NCBI RefSeq assembly: GCF_002752675.1
Contig: NZ_CP024608.1
Span: 6,820,001 to 6,884,000, forward strand
From: Massilia violaceinigra
GTDB taxonomy: Bacteria > Pseudomonadota > Gammaproteobacteria > Burkholderiales > Burkholderiaceae_D
DNA: 64,000 nt
Reading direction: 5' to 3'
Each line of letters opens with the position of its first letter. Within the stretch, counting starts at the first letter, position 1. Below, in pieces: positions 9,544 to 18,834 of the stretch. A program made the translations under genes and the position numbers. Below the pieces are notes generated by a model. That model was not told the origin of the DNA. It made no database searches and worked only from the letters and a program-made list of their open reading frames with translations.

Positions 9544-9712
9544 TTAAAATAGCGCTATCGCGCAGTAGCGGATCATTAAAAACAGGGCTGACAAGCCCGC
9601 GATTTTAACCAGTTCGCCGCCGCACCGCTCTTTAATTCATTCTTGTTCACTACCGTTCGCTGCGCCCAAGGGGGCGCCGTGGGCGTTAGCGTTCTTTTAA
9701 CGGAAGCTCTAC

Positions 9713-10501
9713 ATGCACCCAATGCTCAATACGGCGATCAAGGCAGCTCGCCGCGCCGCCACCGTGATCCAGCGCGCGTCCTTCGACGTCGACCGGATCA
9801 GTGTTACTGAAAAACAACACAACGATTTCGTCACCGATGTCGACCAGGCGGCCGAACAGGCGATCATCGAAACCTTGCTCAAAGCCTATCCCGACCATGC
9901 GATCCTGGCCGAGGAATCGGGTGCATCCGCCAACCTGAACGACGAGAGCGAATTCGCCTGGATCATCGACCCGATCGATGGCACCACCAATTTCATGCAC
10001 GGCTACCCCAACTATTGCGTCTCGATCGCGCTGGCCCAGCGCGGCATCGTCACGCAGGCGGTCATCTACGATCCGGTGCGCAATGACCTGTACACCGCCA
10101 GCAAGGGCGCCGGCGCCTACCTGAACGACAAGCGTATCCGCGTCACCAAGCACGACCGCCTGGCCAACACCCTGCTGTGCTCCGGTCACGGCGCCGGTCC
10201 GCGCGCCCTGGCTGAATACATGAAGATGTACGGCGTCGTCGCCGAACGTTGCCAGGCCGTGCGCAGCGCCGGTTCGGCCGCGCTGGAACTGGCCAACGTG
10301 GCCGCCGGGCGCAGCGACGGCTTCTACGAAAAGGGCTTGAAAGCCTGGGATATCGCCGCCGGCTCGCTGCTGGTGACGGAAGCGGGCGGCATCGTCGGCG
10401 AGTTCAACGGCGAATCGGCCTACCTGCACAAGGGCGACATCATCGCCGCCAGCCCCAAGGTCTTCGGCCAGATGGTCACGCTGTTGGCGCCTTTCGCGTA
10501 A
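9713..10501 (+). CDS. suhB: Inositol-1-monophosphatase SuhB
   Basis: A 262-aa Mg-dependent phosphatase of the IMPase family. Visible motifs are AEESG (metal ligand Glu), DPIDGTTNF (metal-binding signature 1) and [15 protein letters not shown] (signature 2). In Enterobacteria SuhB also joins the rRNA antitermination complex with NusA/B/E/G, and the gene is retained beside trmJ in many proteobacteria. Length and motifs are complete. A GC-rich hairpin 22 bp after the stop may end transcription. Confidence 0.95.
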   Translation: MHPMLNTAIKAARRAATVIQRASFDVDRISVTEKQHNDFVTDVDQAAEQAIIETLLKAYPDHAILAEESGASANLNDESEFAWIIDPIDGTTNFMHGYPNYCVSIALAQRGIVTQAVIYDPVRNDLYTASKGAGAYLNDKRIRVTKHDRLANTLLCSGHGAGPRALAEYMKMYGVVAERCQAVRSAGSAALELANVAAGRSDGFYEKGLKAWDIAAGSLLVTEAGGIVGEFNGESAYLHKGDIIAASPKVFGQMVTLLAPFA

Positions 10502-10522
10502 AATACTGTAGTACGCTGTACT

Positions 10523-10542
10523 GGAGGCCTTGTCCGGCCTCC
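10523..10542 (+). terminator. Possible hairpin terminator after suhB
   Basis: A perfect 7-bp stem GGAGGCC/GGCCTCC with a 6-nt loop lies 22 bp past the suhB stop. The following tail (GCTTTCCC) is only weakly T-rich, so intrinsic termination is possible rather than sure. Confidence 0.4.
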
Positions 10543-10747
10543 GCTTTCCCTCCGCCAGGCTTAACAAGCCGCACGTGAAATTTCCACAGCGAAACTGATT
10601 TCTGTTAAATTTAGCATCGCTGTGTATGCTGCAATGTCGGGTGGCTCCGTTTCCAGTGCCTTTGCCACCACGATTTTCTAATATTGATTGCCTGCGACTG
10701 GCGCTTTCTGCAATGAGCGACGGGCCGATCTCCACCATAAAGTTATC

Positions 10748-12118
10748 ATGTCATTTTCTAAACTCGGCCTGTCCGATGCTATCGTTCGTGCCGTAACCGA
10801 ACACGGTTACACCGTCCCGACCCCGATCCAGACCCAGGCGATTCCCGCCGTGCTGTACGGCGGCGACCTGCTGGCGGGCGCACAGACGGGCACCGGCAAG
10901 ACCGCCGGTTTTACCCTGCCGATTTTGAACCGTCTCTCGACCGACGCCATCGGCGCGGCCTTGAGCAGCAAAACCTCGACCCGCTCGGTGCGCGCGCTGA
11001 TCCTGACCCCGACCCGCGAACTGGCGGCCCAGGTTGAGGAAAGCGTGCGCGTGTACGGCAAGTACACCCAGCTCAATTCGGCCGTCATCTTCGGTGGCGT
11101 CGGCATCAATCCGCAGATCAAGCAGCTCAAGCACGGCGTCGACATCCTGGTGGCCACCCCGGGCCGCCTGCTGGACCACATGGAACAGCGCACGGTCGAC
11201 CTGTCGAAAGTCGAAATCCTGATCCTGGACGAAGCCGACCGCATGCTCGACATGGGTTTCATCCGCGACATCAAGAAAGTGCTGGCGGCCCTGCCGGCCA
11301 AGCGCCAGAACCTGCTGTTCTCGGCCACCTTCTCGGAAGAGATCAAGGCACTGGCCGATGGCTTGCTGAACAAGCCGGCCATGATCGAAGTGGCGCGCCG
11401 CAATTCGACGGTGGAAGTGATTGCCCAGAAGATTCACCCGGTCGACCGCGACAAGAAGCATCCGATGCTTTCGCACCTGATCAAATCGAACAAATGGACC
11501 CAGGTGCTGGTATTTACCCGCACCAAGCACGGCGCCAACAAGCTGGTCGAACAGCTCGGCGCCGACGGCATCGGCGCGATGGCGATCCACGGCAACAAGA
11601 GCCAGTCGGCGCGCACCAAGGCGCTGTCGGAATTCAAGGATGGCGCCCTGCAGGTGCTGGTTGCGACCGATATCGCCGCGCGCGGCATCGATATCGACCA
11701 GTTGCCGCACGTGGTCAACTACGACCTGCCGAACATTCCTGAAGACTATGTGCACCGCATCGGCCGTACCGGCCGCGCCGGCGCCACCGGCGAAGCCGTG
11801 TCGCTGGTCTGCGTGGACGAGCACGACATGCTCAAGGATATCGAGAAGCTGATCAAGCAGACCCTGCCACGTCAGATCATCGCCGGTTTCGAGCCGGACC
11901 CGACCGCACGCGCACAGCCTGTGCAACTGCGTAGCGGTGCGCCAGGCCATGGCGGCCGCGGTGGCCGCTCCGGCGGCGGCCAGGTGGTCAAGGTCGGCGG
12001 CGGCGGTGGCCGTGCTCCGGCCAAGCCACGCAGCGCCAGTGGCGGCGGTGGCGGCACTGCCGGCGCGCGCGGTCCGCGTCCTGCCGCACCGCACCGTTCG
12101 GGCGGCCGCGGCCGCTAA
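10748..12118 (+). CDS. rhlE: DEAD-box ATP-dependent RNA helicase RhlE
   Basis: A 456-aa RNA helicase. All core motifs are visible: Q motif [10 protein letters not shown], Walker [47 protein letters not shown] and [10 protein letters not shown]. The C-terminus is a low-complexity Gly/Arg-rich tail (about residues 400-456) typical of RhlE and thought to bind RNA. RhlE acts in ribosome maturation and RNA decay, often at low temperature. The start is the ATG at 10748 (MSFSKLGLS); an upstream in-frame ATG at 10688 does not fit the family. About 246 bp without a gene precede it, long enough for a structured leader. Confidence 0.95.
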   Translation: MSFSKLGLSDAIVRAVTEHGYTVPTPIQTQAIPAVLYGGDLLAGAQTGTGKTAGFTLPILNRLSTDAIGAALSSKTSTRSVRALILTPTRELAAQVEESVRVYGKYTQLNSAVIFGGVGINPQIKQLKHGVDILVATPGRLLDHMEQRTVDLSKVEILILDEADRMLDMGFIRDIKKVLAALPAKRQNLLFSATFSEEIKALADGLLNKPAMIEVARRNSTVEVIAQKIHPVDRDKKHPMLSHLIKSNKWTQVLVFTRTKHGANKLVEQLGADGIGAMAIHGNKSQSARTKALSEFKDGALQVLVATDIAARGIDIDQLPHVVNYDLPNIPEDYVHRIGRTGRAGATGEAVSLVCVDEHDMLKDIEKLIKQTLPRQIIAGFEPDPTARAQPVQLRSGAPGHGGRGGRSGGGQVVKVGGGGGRAPAKPRSASGGGGGTAGARGPRPAAPHRSGGRGR

Positions 12119-12273
12119 GCAGTCCGGCTCACACGCAACCGGCTCGCGCCGGCGCGCGTGGCCACAGATTGGCCCATCCGCAACGATGGGCGCAAATTTG
12201 TGCCCACGCGTTTTTTAAACCGTATATACTTGCGCACTCAAACATCTATACCGCATTTATAAAGGATGACGCA

Positions 12274-12720
12274 ATGAACGAATTGAATTCCCACGCCGAA
12301 CTCTGTCTGCGCATGGCACGCGCCAATGCGGCCCTGCTGCGCCGTTTCGACAACTCGCTGGGCGGGCATCACGGCATCAGCTTTTCCGATTTCCAGATCC
12401 TCAATCACCTGAGCCGGGCGCCGGGCGGCCGCCTGCGCCGGGTCGACCTGGCCGAGCGCCTGGGACTGACCGCGTCCGGCATCACGCGCAGCTTGCTGCC
12501 GCTGGAGAAAATCGGCCTGATCACGCGCGAAGCCGATCCGCGCGACGCCCGCGTGGGCTTTGCCGTCATCACCGCCAGCGGCAAGGAACTGGCGCTCAAT
12601 GCCAGCGATGTCGTCGACCTGATCAGCCGGGAAGCGCTGCGCCCGTTCGCGCCGGACCAGCTCGAAGCGATGTCGGCCATCCTGGGCCAGATCGCCGGCA
12701 TTAACCTGAGCAACAGCTAG
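12274..12720 (+). CDS. MarR-family transcriptional regulator
   Basis: A 148-aa winged-helix regulator. LRRVDLAERLGLTASGITRSLLPLE is the recognition helix-turn-helix region, followed by the wing (READPRDARVGFAVIT) with the D-x-R-D-x-R pattern conserved in MarR proteins. It is read five bases ahead of an MFS exporter, so the pair looks like a regulator with its target transporter. An AAAGGA ribosome site precedes the ATG at 12274. The AT-rich leader (12200-12260) includes the palindrome GTATATAC, a candidate operator or -10 region. The ligand is unknown. Confidence 0.88.
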   Translation: MNELNSHAELCLRMARANAALLRRFDNSLGGHHGISFSDFQILNHLSRAPGGRLRRVDLAERLGLTASGITRSLLPLEKIGLITREADPRDARVGFAVITASGKELALNASDVVDLISREALRPFAPDQLEAMSAILGQIAGINLSNS

Positions 12721-12725
12721 CCTGT

Positions 12726-14018
12726 ATGAACGATCGACAAAGCGCCCGCGCCGCCCTGCTGCGCGAACCGAACTTCCGCTGGACCATGGGCGGCGCCATC
12801 ATCACCTCGCTGGGCGACCAGTTCACCCTGATCGCCCTGCCCTGGCTGGTGCTGGTGAGCACCGGCGATCCGCTCAAGATGGGCCTGGTGATCGCGATGA
12901 TGAGCATACCGCGCGCCATATTCATCCTGCTGGGCGGCGCGCTGGTGGACCGCTACTCGCCCAGGTCGGTGCTGATGATCACCAGGTTCGTCAACGCCGC
13001 CCTGCTGGCGCTGCTGGCGACGATGGTCTTCGCCAACCGGATCAGCTTGCCGATGGTGTGCACGCTGGGTGTGCTGATCGGCTTCGCCTCGGCCTTCAGC
13101 ATTCCGGCCGGCACCTCGATGCTGCCCACCGTGGTGACGCCGGCCCAGCTGCCGATGGCCAACGCCATCATGATGGGCGTGCGCCAGCTGACCATGCTGG
13201 CCGGGCCGCTGCTGGCGGGCCTGCTGTTCGCGCTGTTCGGCGATGGCAGCGCCAACACCCGCGCCCCGGGCGCGGTCGGCGGCATCGGGGCCGCGTTCGC
13301 CCTGGATGCGCTCAGCTTCCTGGTGGCGACCTGGACTTTGTCGAAGGTGCGCGCCTTGCATGTCGCGCCGGCAGCATCGCCCGAACCGGTGCTGCGCGCG
13401 GTCGGCGCCGGCATAGCCATGGTCTGGAACGACACGGCGCTGCGCACCTGCATGCTGTACTGGGGCCTGTGCGCGTTCGTGGTGGGCGGCACCATGCAGG
13501 TGGCGCTGCCGGTGCTGGCCGGCAGCGTGCTGCACGGTGCGTCCGCGCTGGGGCTGATCATGGGCGTGCACGGGGCCGGCAGCCTGGCCGGGATGGCGCT
13601 CAGCGGCATGCTGGGCAAGTTCCGGGTGCGCAATTTCGGCACCACCGTGCTGCTGGCCGACGTGCTGGTCGGGCTGCTGCTCATCCCGCTGGGGCTGGTG
13701 GCGGCGACCTGGCAGGCGGCCGCTCTGATGCTGGTGATCGGCGTGCTGGGGGGCTACATGCAGGTGGCCGTGTTCAGCTGGCTGCAGCAGCGCGTGCCGC
13801 GCGCCATGCTGGGGCGGGCGATGAGCATCTTCATGTTCATCTTCATGGGCGTGGCGCCGCTGTCGGCGGCACTGACGGGGTGGCTGCTGCAACACATGTC
13901 GCTGGCGCAATTGTTTGGTGGAGCGGGACTTTTCCTGATGGGAACGGCGCTGCTGGCCTGGCTGCTCACACCGATGAGCACGGTGTCCGACAAACCGTCA
14001 CCGCCGGCACAAGCCTGA
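12726..14018 (+). CDS. MFS transporter (probable drug or metabolite exporter)
   Basis: A 430-aa integral membrane protein with about 11-12 hydrophobic segments. The first cytoplasmic-loop motif G-x3-DRYSPR (GGALVDRYSPRSVL) is the MFS motif A. It resembles the MFS_3/enterobactin-exporter-like group of 12-TM single-component exporters. It follows the MarR gene by 5 bp in the same direction, suggesting substrate-induced expression. Substrate unknown. Confidence 0.9.
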   Translation: MNDRQSARAALLREPNFRWTMGGAIITSLGDQFTLIALPWLVLVSTGDPLKMGLVIAMMSIPRAIFILLGGALVDRYSPRSVLMITRFVNAALLALLATMVFANRISLPMVCTLGVLIGFASAFSIPAGTSMLPTVVTPAQLPMANAIMMGVRQLTMLAGPLLAGLLFALFGDGSANTRAPGAVGGIGAAFALDALSFLVATWTLSKVRALHVAPAASPEPVLRAVGAGIAMVWNDTALRTCMLYWGLCAFVVGGTMQVALPVLAGSVLHGASALGLIMGVHGAGSLAGMALSGMLGKFRVRNFGTTVLLADVLVGLLLIPLGLVAATWQAAALMLVIGVLGGYMQVAVFSWLQQRVPRAMLGRAMSIFMFIFMGVAPLSAALTGWLLQHMSLAQLFGGAGLFLMGTALLAWLLTPMSTVSDKPSPPAQA

Positions 14019-14162
14019 AGCAAGCGACCTTAGCATGACCTCCACTTTTACAACACTATGAATTAAAAGAGGCCGACTCAATCGCGCATACATGCCTTTG
14101 CGTTATAGTTTTCAGACACGAAACTTAACCGTATTATTATTTTTGTGTCTGGTACCTGCTCA

Positions 14163-15071
14163 ATGGAAATTACCGGCTCCACCGTCACACTCCAGCCTGG
14201 CATGTATATCCTGCGCCATCCGACCGGGAACAAGGCCGCGCTGAGCATCGCGCGCGCGCCCGGCGACGGCGCCACGCAGGGGAAGATGGAAATACTCAGC
14301 ACAGCGGGCACCCACGGCAGCGTGCTGCGCGACGGCGCCGACTGCATCGTGCTGCACATCAGCGAAGCGCCGGTCACCTTACTGGTCAGCGCCTTTCTGG
14401 AAAACAAAAACGCCCCCGTTCCGGCTCTGCGTGTCGACCAGATCGCGCTCGAGCGTGGGCCGGTGCCGCCATCCATGCGCGCAGCCGCCGGCGCAGCCCT
14501 GTCCACCCCAGCGCACGCGCACGCCGCGCCGATCGCCATCAGCCCCCAGGGCATGACCCTCATCGGTCACATCGAGCGCAACGGCGACGTCATGGCCGCC
14601 CCCGGCGCCGTGCTCGGCGACCCGGACAGCCTGCTGCGACTGGAAGGCTTCCAGGTCATGTGGCCCGACCGTCCGCACGGCGTCGACCTCGCGTACAGCA
14701 TCGCGGTTGAAGGCGGCGGCGTGCTGCCAATGGTCAAGAGCGGCAAATTCTGCGGCACCCGCAACGAGGCCAGACGCATCATCGAAGTGAGCTTCGCCCT
14801 GATCGGACCGGCCGCCAGCCAGTGGCGCCTGGAAGGAACGGCGTACTTCAGCGGTGGCTACCAGGCGCCGGTGCACTCGGCCGTGCCGCTCAGCGGCCCC
14901 TCGGGGCTCGAACACCTGACCGCGATCACCCTGCACGCGCACCCCGGCCAGGCCGCCGCCAGCGAACCGAACCCATGGCTGGAATCGGCCACCACCAAAG
15001 TATTCAAGGCAACAGCCGCGCAAGCCGAGCAGGTCCAATCGGCTGACAGAGCTGAAGAGCTTGCTTCATGA
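14163..15071 (+). CDS. Protein of unknown function at the head of the glycan cluster
   Basis: About 302 aa from the ATG at 14163; a GTG at 14145 is an alternative and no clear ribosome site decides between them. I do not recognise a family. It has no signal peptide or membrane segment and looks like a beta-rich two-domain protein. The N-terminal part (about 1-95, MEITGSTVTLQPGMYI) is separated by an Ala/Pro linker from a C-terminal part (about 125-290, SPQGMTLIGHIERNGD...). The second half ends in regular strands (WRLEGTAYFSGGYQAP, LTAITLHA) that would fit a beta-sandwich or carbohydrate-binding fold. It lies 63 bp ahead of the DUF4214 gene in the same direction and is the first gene of the block. 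Confidence 0.6.
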   Translation: MEITGSTVTLQPGMYILRHPTGNKAALSIARAPGDGATQGKMEILSTAGTHGSVLRDGADCIVLHISEAPVTLLVSAFLENKNAPVPALRVDQIALERGPVPPSMRAAAGAALSTPAHAHAAPIAISPQGMTLIGHIERNGDVMAAPGAVLGDPDSLLRLEGFQVMWPDRPHGVDLAYSIAVEGGGVLPMVKSGKFCGTRNEARRIIEVSFALIGPAASQWRLEGTAYFSGGYQAPVHSAVPLSGPSGLEHLTAITLHAHPGQAAASEPNPWLESATTKVFKATAAQAEQVQSADRAEELAS

Positions 15072-15134
15072 ACCACGTCTCGTAGCCACTTACGATCGCG
15101 GCGGCACGTCTTAACGACCAGAGGAGAATATTCG

Positions 15135-16178
15135 ATGTATCAACTATCAAACAGTGCGACTACCACGACCCTGATGAATCTGAATTCGACGCTATTTACG
15201 CAGGGAACGATCGACCGCATCCTGGCATTGACGGCCTCGGCCGACAAATTGGTGTCCTTCGATACGGTGACGCCCAATTCGGGCGGCAAGCTTCCCGTTA
15301 GCGCGACCAGCGAAGTGCTGCTGGTGGCCACTTCCGACACCGCCCAGACCACCATTGTCGGCGGCGACAGCGCGCCGGTCACGATTTTCCAGGGCAAGGG
15401 CGGGGTCAATGTGCGCTTCGAAGATGCGCGTCCGACCGACCTGCCCAACACGGTTCCCGAACGCATCGTGGTCGGCACCAACGGCACCGACAAGTTCGTC
15501 ATCGCCGATGACCGCAACACCCAGCTGACCCTGGGCAGCGGCAACAGCGTCGCGTCGAGCATCGGCACCAGCTACGATACCATCGTCGCCGGTCTGGGCA
15601 ACAGCACCATCGTCGGCGGCAATTCCGGCAATGCGATCGTGCAACTGAAGGGCAATGCGTCCGACTACAAGGTCACGGTCCAGGATGGCCATGCCATCGT
15701 CACCAACCTCGCCACGCTCAAGACCACCGACGTCAGCAAGCTCCAGTTCGTCCAGCTCGACGGCGGCCAGGCGCTGGTATTCGCCAGCGACGCCAAGGAA
15801 GCCAGCGTGAGTACCCTGTACTCGGCCGCGCTGGGCCGCTCGCCCGACGCCAAGGGCCTCGAATTCTGGATGGATGCGGTGCGCTCCGGCGTTTCCCTGG
15901 AAAGCATCGCGCAAAGCTTCCTCGATTCGAGCGAGTACAAGGCCAAGCCGCAGCTCAGCGATCAGCAATTCCTCGACGGCCTGTACCTGCGCACCTTCAA
16001 CCGCGCGCCCGATGCCGAGGGCCTGGCCTACTGGAACAACGTGCTCGACAGCGGCGTCTCGCGCGCCTCGGTGCTGGCCGGCTTCATTTCCGTGGCCGGT
16101 AACAGCCTCGATGGCACCGGCAACTATATCGAGCCGGTCGTGGTCGGTTCGGTGACCATCGTTCATAATATTGTTTGA
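15135..16178 (+). CDS. DUF4214-domain protein, probable secreted surface protein
   Basis: A 347-aa protein with a strong GAGGAGAAT ribosome site. The first 220 residues are Thr/Ser/Gly/Asp-rich and beta-like, with hemolysin-type-like stretches (VVGTNGTDKFVIAD, TIVAGLGNSTIVGGNSGNAI). The C-terminal part carries two DUF4214 units (about 225-325) with the repeated pattern LYSAALGRSPDAKGLEFW and LYLRTFNRAPDAEGLAYW. DUF4214 occurs in S-layer and RTX-like exoproteins and in glycosyltransferase-linked proteins. There is no Sec signal, so a type I-like export route is possible. Its stop overlaps the start of a giant glycosyltransferase operon, which makes it a good candidate acceptor; that is inference. 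Confidence 0.82.
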   Translation: MYQLSNSATTTTLMNLNSTLFTQGTIDRILALTASADKLVSFDTVTPNSGGKLPVSATSEVLLVATSDTAQTTIVGGDSAPVTIFQGKGGVNVRFEDARPTDLPNTVPERIVVGTNGTDKFVIADDRNTQLTLGSGNSVASSIGTSYDTIVAGLGNSTIVGGNSGNAIVQLKGNASDYKVTVQDGHAIVTNLATLKTTDVSKLQFVQLDGGQALVFASDAKEASVSTLYSAALGRSPDAKGLEFWMDAVRSGVSLESIAQSFLDSSEYKAKPQLSDQQFLDGLYLRTFNRAPDAEGLAYWNNVLDSGVSRASVLAGFISVAGNSLDGTGNYIEPVVVGSVTIVHNIV

Positions 16179-18184
16179 ACGCGAACGCTGCCGTCCAGGG
16201 CACGCCAGCCGCGGCAGTCTGGAGCGCGTCGCGCCTGCGCGAGGATTTCCTGCTCGCGCAGGCGGTCGACGCCCTCCAGGAAGGCTGGCCGGCCGACGCC
16301 CTGCTGGCCGCCGAAGCGGCGTGCCGCCGCCATGCGGAGGCGGCCATTCCGGCGCTGCTGCGCGCCACCATCCTGCAAGCGTCCCGCTCCGCCTTCAGTA
16401 GTGCGGCGTGGTGCCACGCCTGGCGCCGCGATCCGCAAGATGCACGGCTCCAGGATTTGCTGATCAACGATTGGCTCGCCCACGGCGAGCGCGCCCGCAT
16501 CGCCGCACTGGCGCCGGCGCTGTTGCCGGCCCGCTGCCGCGCCGCCAGCGACGCCGACTTGCTGCCCAGCTTGCGCGAAGCCGCCTGCCTGCCCGCCGGG
16601 GCTTGCTGGCGCGCCGGCGCCGCCATCGAAGGCATGCTGTTCGAGGCCCACGCGGGCGCGTCGGTCCAGCTGTGCCTGCGCGACGAACTCACCCAGGAAA
16701 ACCATGACGTGCGCCTGCCGCCCGGCGCGGCCGGGGCGCGCTTTTCCTTGGTGCCGCCGCATCCGGACGGGGTCTGGTCGCTGGCCCTGGCCGGCGCCAC
16801 CGCCGCCCTGCCCGGCTCGCCCCTGGTCTTTGCCGTCCCGCGCGCCTTGTCCGCCGCGCAGTCCAGCACCGCGCCCGCGCCCACGCCCGCGCCGCTGAGC
16901 GTACTCATCCCGGTCCACAGCGGCTTGGCGCAAGTGCAGGCCTGCATCGCCAGCGTCCTGGCCAGCCTGCCCGCCAACCACGGGCTCGCCGGCGTACTGG
17001 TGATCGATGACGCCAGTCCCGAGCCGGCGCTGGCGGCCTGGCTTGACGCCGAACACGCCGCCGGCCGGATCGGCCTGCTGCGCAACCGCTACAACCTGGG
17101 CTTCGTCGAAAGCGTCAACCGCGGCCTGCGCCAGTTGCCGGGCCACGACGTGCTCCTGCTCAATGCCGACACCCTGGTCCACGGCGACTGGCTGGACCGC
17201 CTGCGCGCCGCCCTCTACCGGGCCGACGATATCGCAGCCGTGGCCCCATGGTCGAACAATGGCGAAATCAGCAGTTTTCCCAGCATCGCCAGGGCCGCCC
17301 CGGCACCGGACGCGGCCGGCCTGGCCCGCCTCGACGGGCAGGCCAGCGCCCTGCACCGCGCTGGCGCCTGCGCCGACGTCGACGTGCCGGCCTGCTGCGG
17401 CTTCGCCATGCTGATGCGCGCCAGCGCGCTCGCCGCGATCGGCGGGCTCGACGGCAACGCCATCGAGCGCGGCTATGGCGAGGAAGTCGACTGGTGCCTG
17501 CGCGCGGCCGCCGCCGGCTACCGCCACCGGATCGCCACCGGCGTGTATGTGGCCCATGCCGGCGGGGTCTCGTTCGGCGACGAAAAACACCTGCGGGTAC
17601 GCCAGAACCGCGCCGTGCTGATGGCGCGCTATCCGCACTACTACAGCGCCTACCAGCGCTTCCTGCAAGACGATCCGCTGGCCGCCGCGCGCGCCTGCCT
17701 GGCCGCAGCGCTGCCGCCCGCGGCGCCCGCCGGCGATGCGCCGCCCGCGCCGCTGCCGGCGCCGCTGGCGTCCTCGTGCACCCGCATCGCGGTCCTCGCC
17801 CATTGCGCCGCGGGAGCGCTGGCGGCCGCCGTGCTGGCGCTGGCGCGCCTGGTCGCCGCGCGCACCGACCTGGCCCTGCGCCTGCTGGTGATCGGCGAGG
17901 TCAGCGAAACGCTGTGGCGCACCGGCGTGGTCGACGTGGTCCCGCCCGCCAGCGGGGCAAGCTTGCTCAGCGACAGCGACCTGATCGGCCTGAGCGGCTG
18001 CATCGTGCTGCTCGCGGCCGACCCGGCGCAGGCCCGCGTCGCCATCGACACGGTGCGCCTGGACCCCGGCTTCGATGCCGGCAGCTGGTTTTCGGCCTTG
18101 CTGGCCAGGGCCCACGTGGCCCCGCGCCCGGCCCTGGCGCCTCTTCATTTTGCCAACCCGGGCAGCACGGGGGCGCGATCATAG
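16175..18184 (+). CDS. Family 2 glycosyltransferase with extra N- and C-terminal domains
   Basis: A 669-aa protein starting at the TTG at 16175, overlapping the DUF4214 stop (TTGA). Residues 1-230 are an Ala/Arg-rich helical part followed by a small beta region. The GT2 (GT-A) catalytic domain spans about 243-490: LSVLIPVHSG, VIDDASPEP, the nucleotide/metal motif LLNADTL and GYGEEVDWCLRAAAAG. The C-terminal 150 residues look like a degenerate Rossmann or second transferase-like domain. It is cytoplasmic, and the sugar and acceptor are unknown. It starts the tightly packed set of glycan genes. Confidence 0.87.
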   Translation: MNANAAVQGTPAAAVWSASRLREDFLLAQAVDALQEGWPADALLAAEAACRRHAEAAIPALLRATILQASRSAFSSAAWCHAWRRDPQDARLQDLLINDWLAHGERARIAALAPALLPARCRAASDADLLPSLREAACLPAGACWRAGAAIEGMLFEAHAGASVQLCLRDELTQENHDVRLPPGAAGARFSLVPPHPDGVWSLALAGATAALPGSPLVFAVPRALSAAQSSTAPAPTPAPLSVLIPVHSGLAQVQACIASVLASLPANHGLAGVLVIDDASPEPALAAWLDAEHAAGRIGLLRNRYNLGFVESVNRGLRQLPGHDVLLLNADTLVHGDWLDRLRAALYRADDIAAVAPWSNNGEISSFPSIARAAPAPDAAGLARLDGQASALHRAGACADVDVPACCGFAMLMRASALAAIGGLDGNAIERGYGEEVDWCLRAAAAGYRHRIATGVYVAHAGGVSFGDEKHLRVRQNRAVLMARYPHYYSAYQRFLQDDPLAAARACLAAALPPAAPAGDAPPAPLPAPLASSCTRIAVLAHCAAGALAAAVLALARLVAARTDLALRLLVIGEVSETLWRTGVVDVVPPASGASLLSDSDLIGLSGCIVLLAADPAQARVAIDTVRLDPGFDAGSWFSALLARAHVAPRPALAPLHFANPGSTGARS

Positions 18185-18834
18185 CGCAGCCGGGCGAGGC
18201 CGGCGTAGCGCGCCGCCTGTCCGACGACTGCGCCGCCGCGCGCCCGCGCCAGCTGCTGCACGTCGGCTGCGGCGCGCGCGGCAACCGCGACTTGCCGGCT
18301 TGCCTGCGCGGCCCCGCATGGCGCGAAATACGGCTCGATATCGACCCCGCCGTCGAACCGGACATCGTGGCCAGCATCAGCGACCTGCACATGGTGGCCG
18401 ACGCCAGCATCGATGCCATTTTCTCCTCGCACAACCTGGAGCACCTCGATGCCTTCGCGGTGCCGCGCGCCCTGGCCGAATTCCACCGCGTGCTGCGCGC
18501 CGACGGCTACGCCCTGATCACCCTGCCCGACCTGCGCGCCATCGCCCTGCACATTGCCGCCGACCAGCTCGACGCGCCGCTGTACCAGTCGCCCGCCGGT
18601 CCGATCAGGCCGTTGGACATGCTGTTCGGCCACCAAGCCGCGCTGGCCGCCGGCCACCGGCACATGGCGCACCGCAGCGGCTTTACCGCCACGACCCTGG
18701 GGCGCAGCCTGCTGGCGGCGGGCTTTCACGAAGTGCGCGTGCACGAAGGCGGGCACTGGGACCTGTGGGCCGTGGCCAGCATGCCCGCCACCGGCGCCGC
18801 CGTGTGGGACGAGCTGGCGCGGGTGATGCAATGA
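18178..18834 (+). CDS. SAM-dependent methyltransferase (start uncertain)
   Basis: About 215 aa of clear class I methyltransferase: motif I LLHVGCGARGNRDLP, the acidic strand end RLDIDPAVEPDIV, AIFSSHNLEHLD and FHRVLRADGYALITLPD. The frame is open well upstream, inside the previous gene. No ATG, GTG or TTG lies between that gene's stop (18184) and motif I. Candidate starts are ATC 18178 or ATA 18181, four to seven bases after a GGGGG tract, or CTG 18217. The 3' end overlaps the next gene by four bases. The coding call is strong; the exact 5' end is not. Confidence 0.8.
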   Translation: MIAQPGEAGVARRLSDDCAAARPRQLLHVGCGARGNRDLPACLRGPAWREIRLDIDPAVEPDIVASISDLHMVADASIDAIFSSHNLEHLDAFAVPRALAEFHRVLRADGYALITLPDLRAIALHIAADQLDAPLYQSPAGPIRPLDMLFGHQAALAAGHRHMAHRSGFTATTLGRSLLAAGFHEVRVHEGGHWDLWAVASMPATGAAVWDELARVMQ

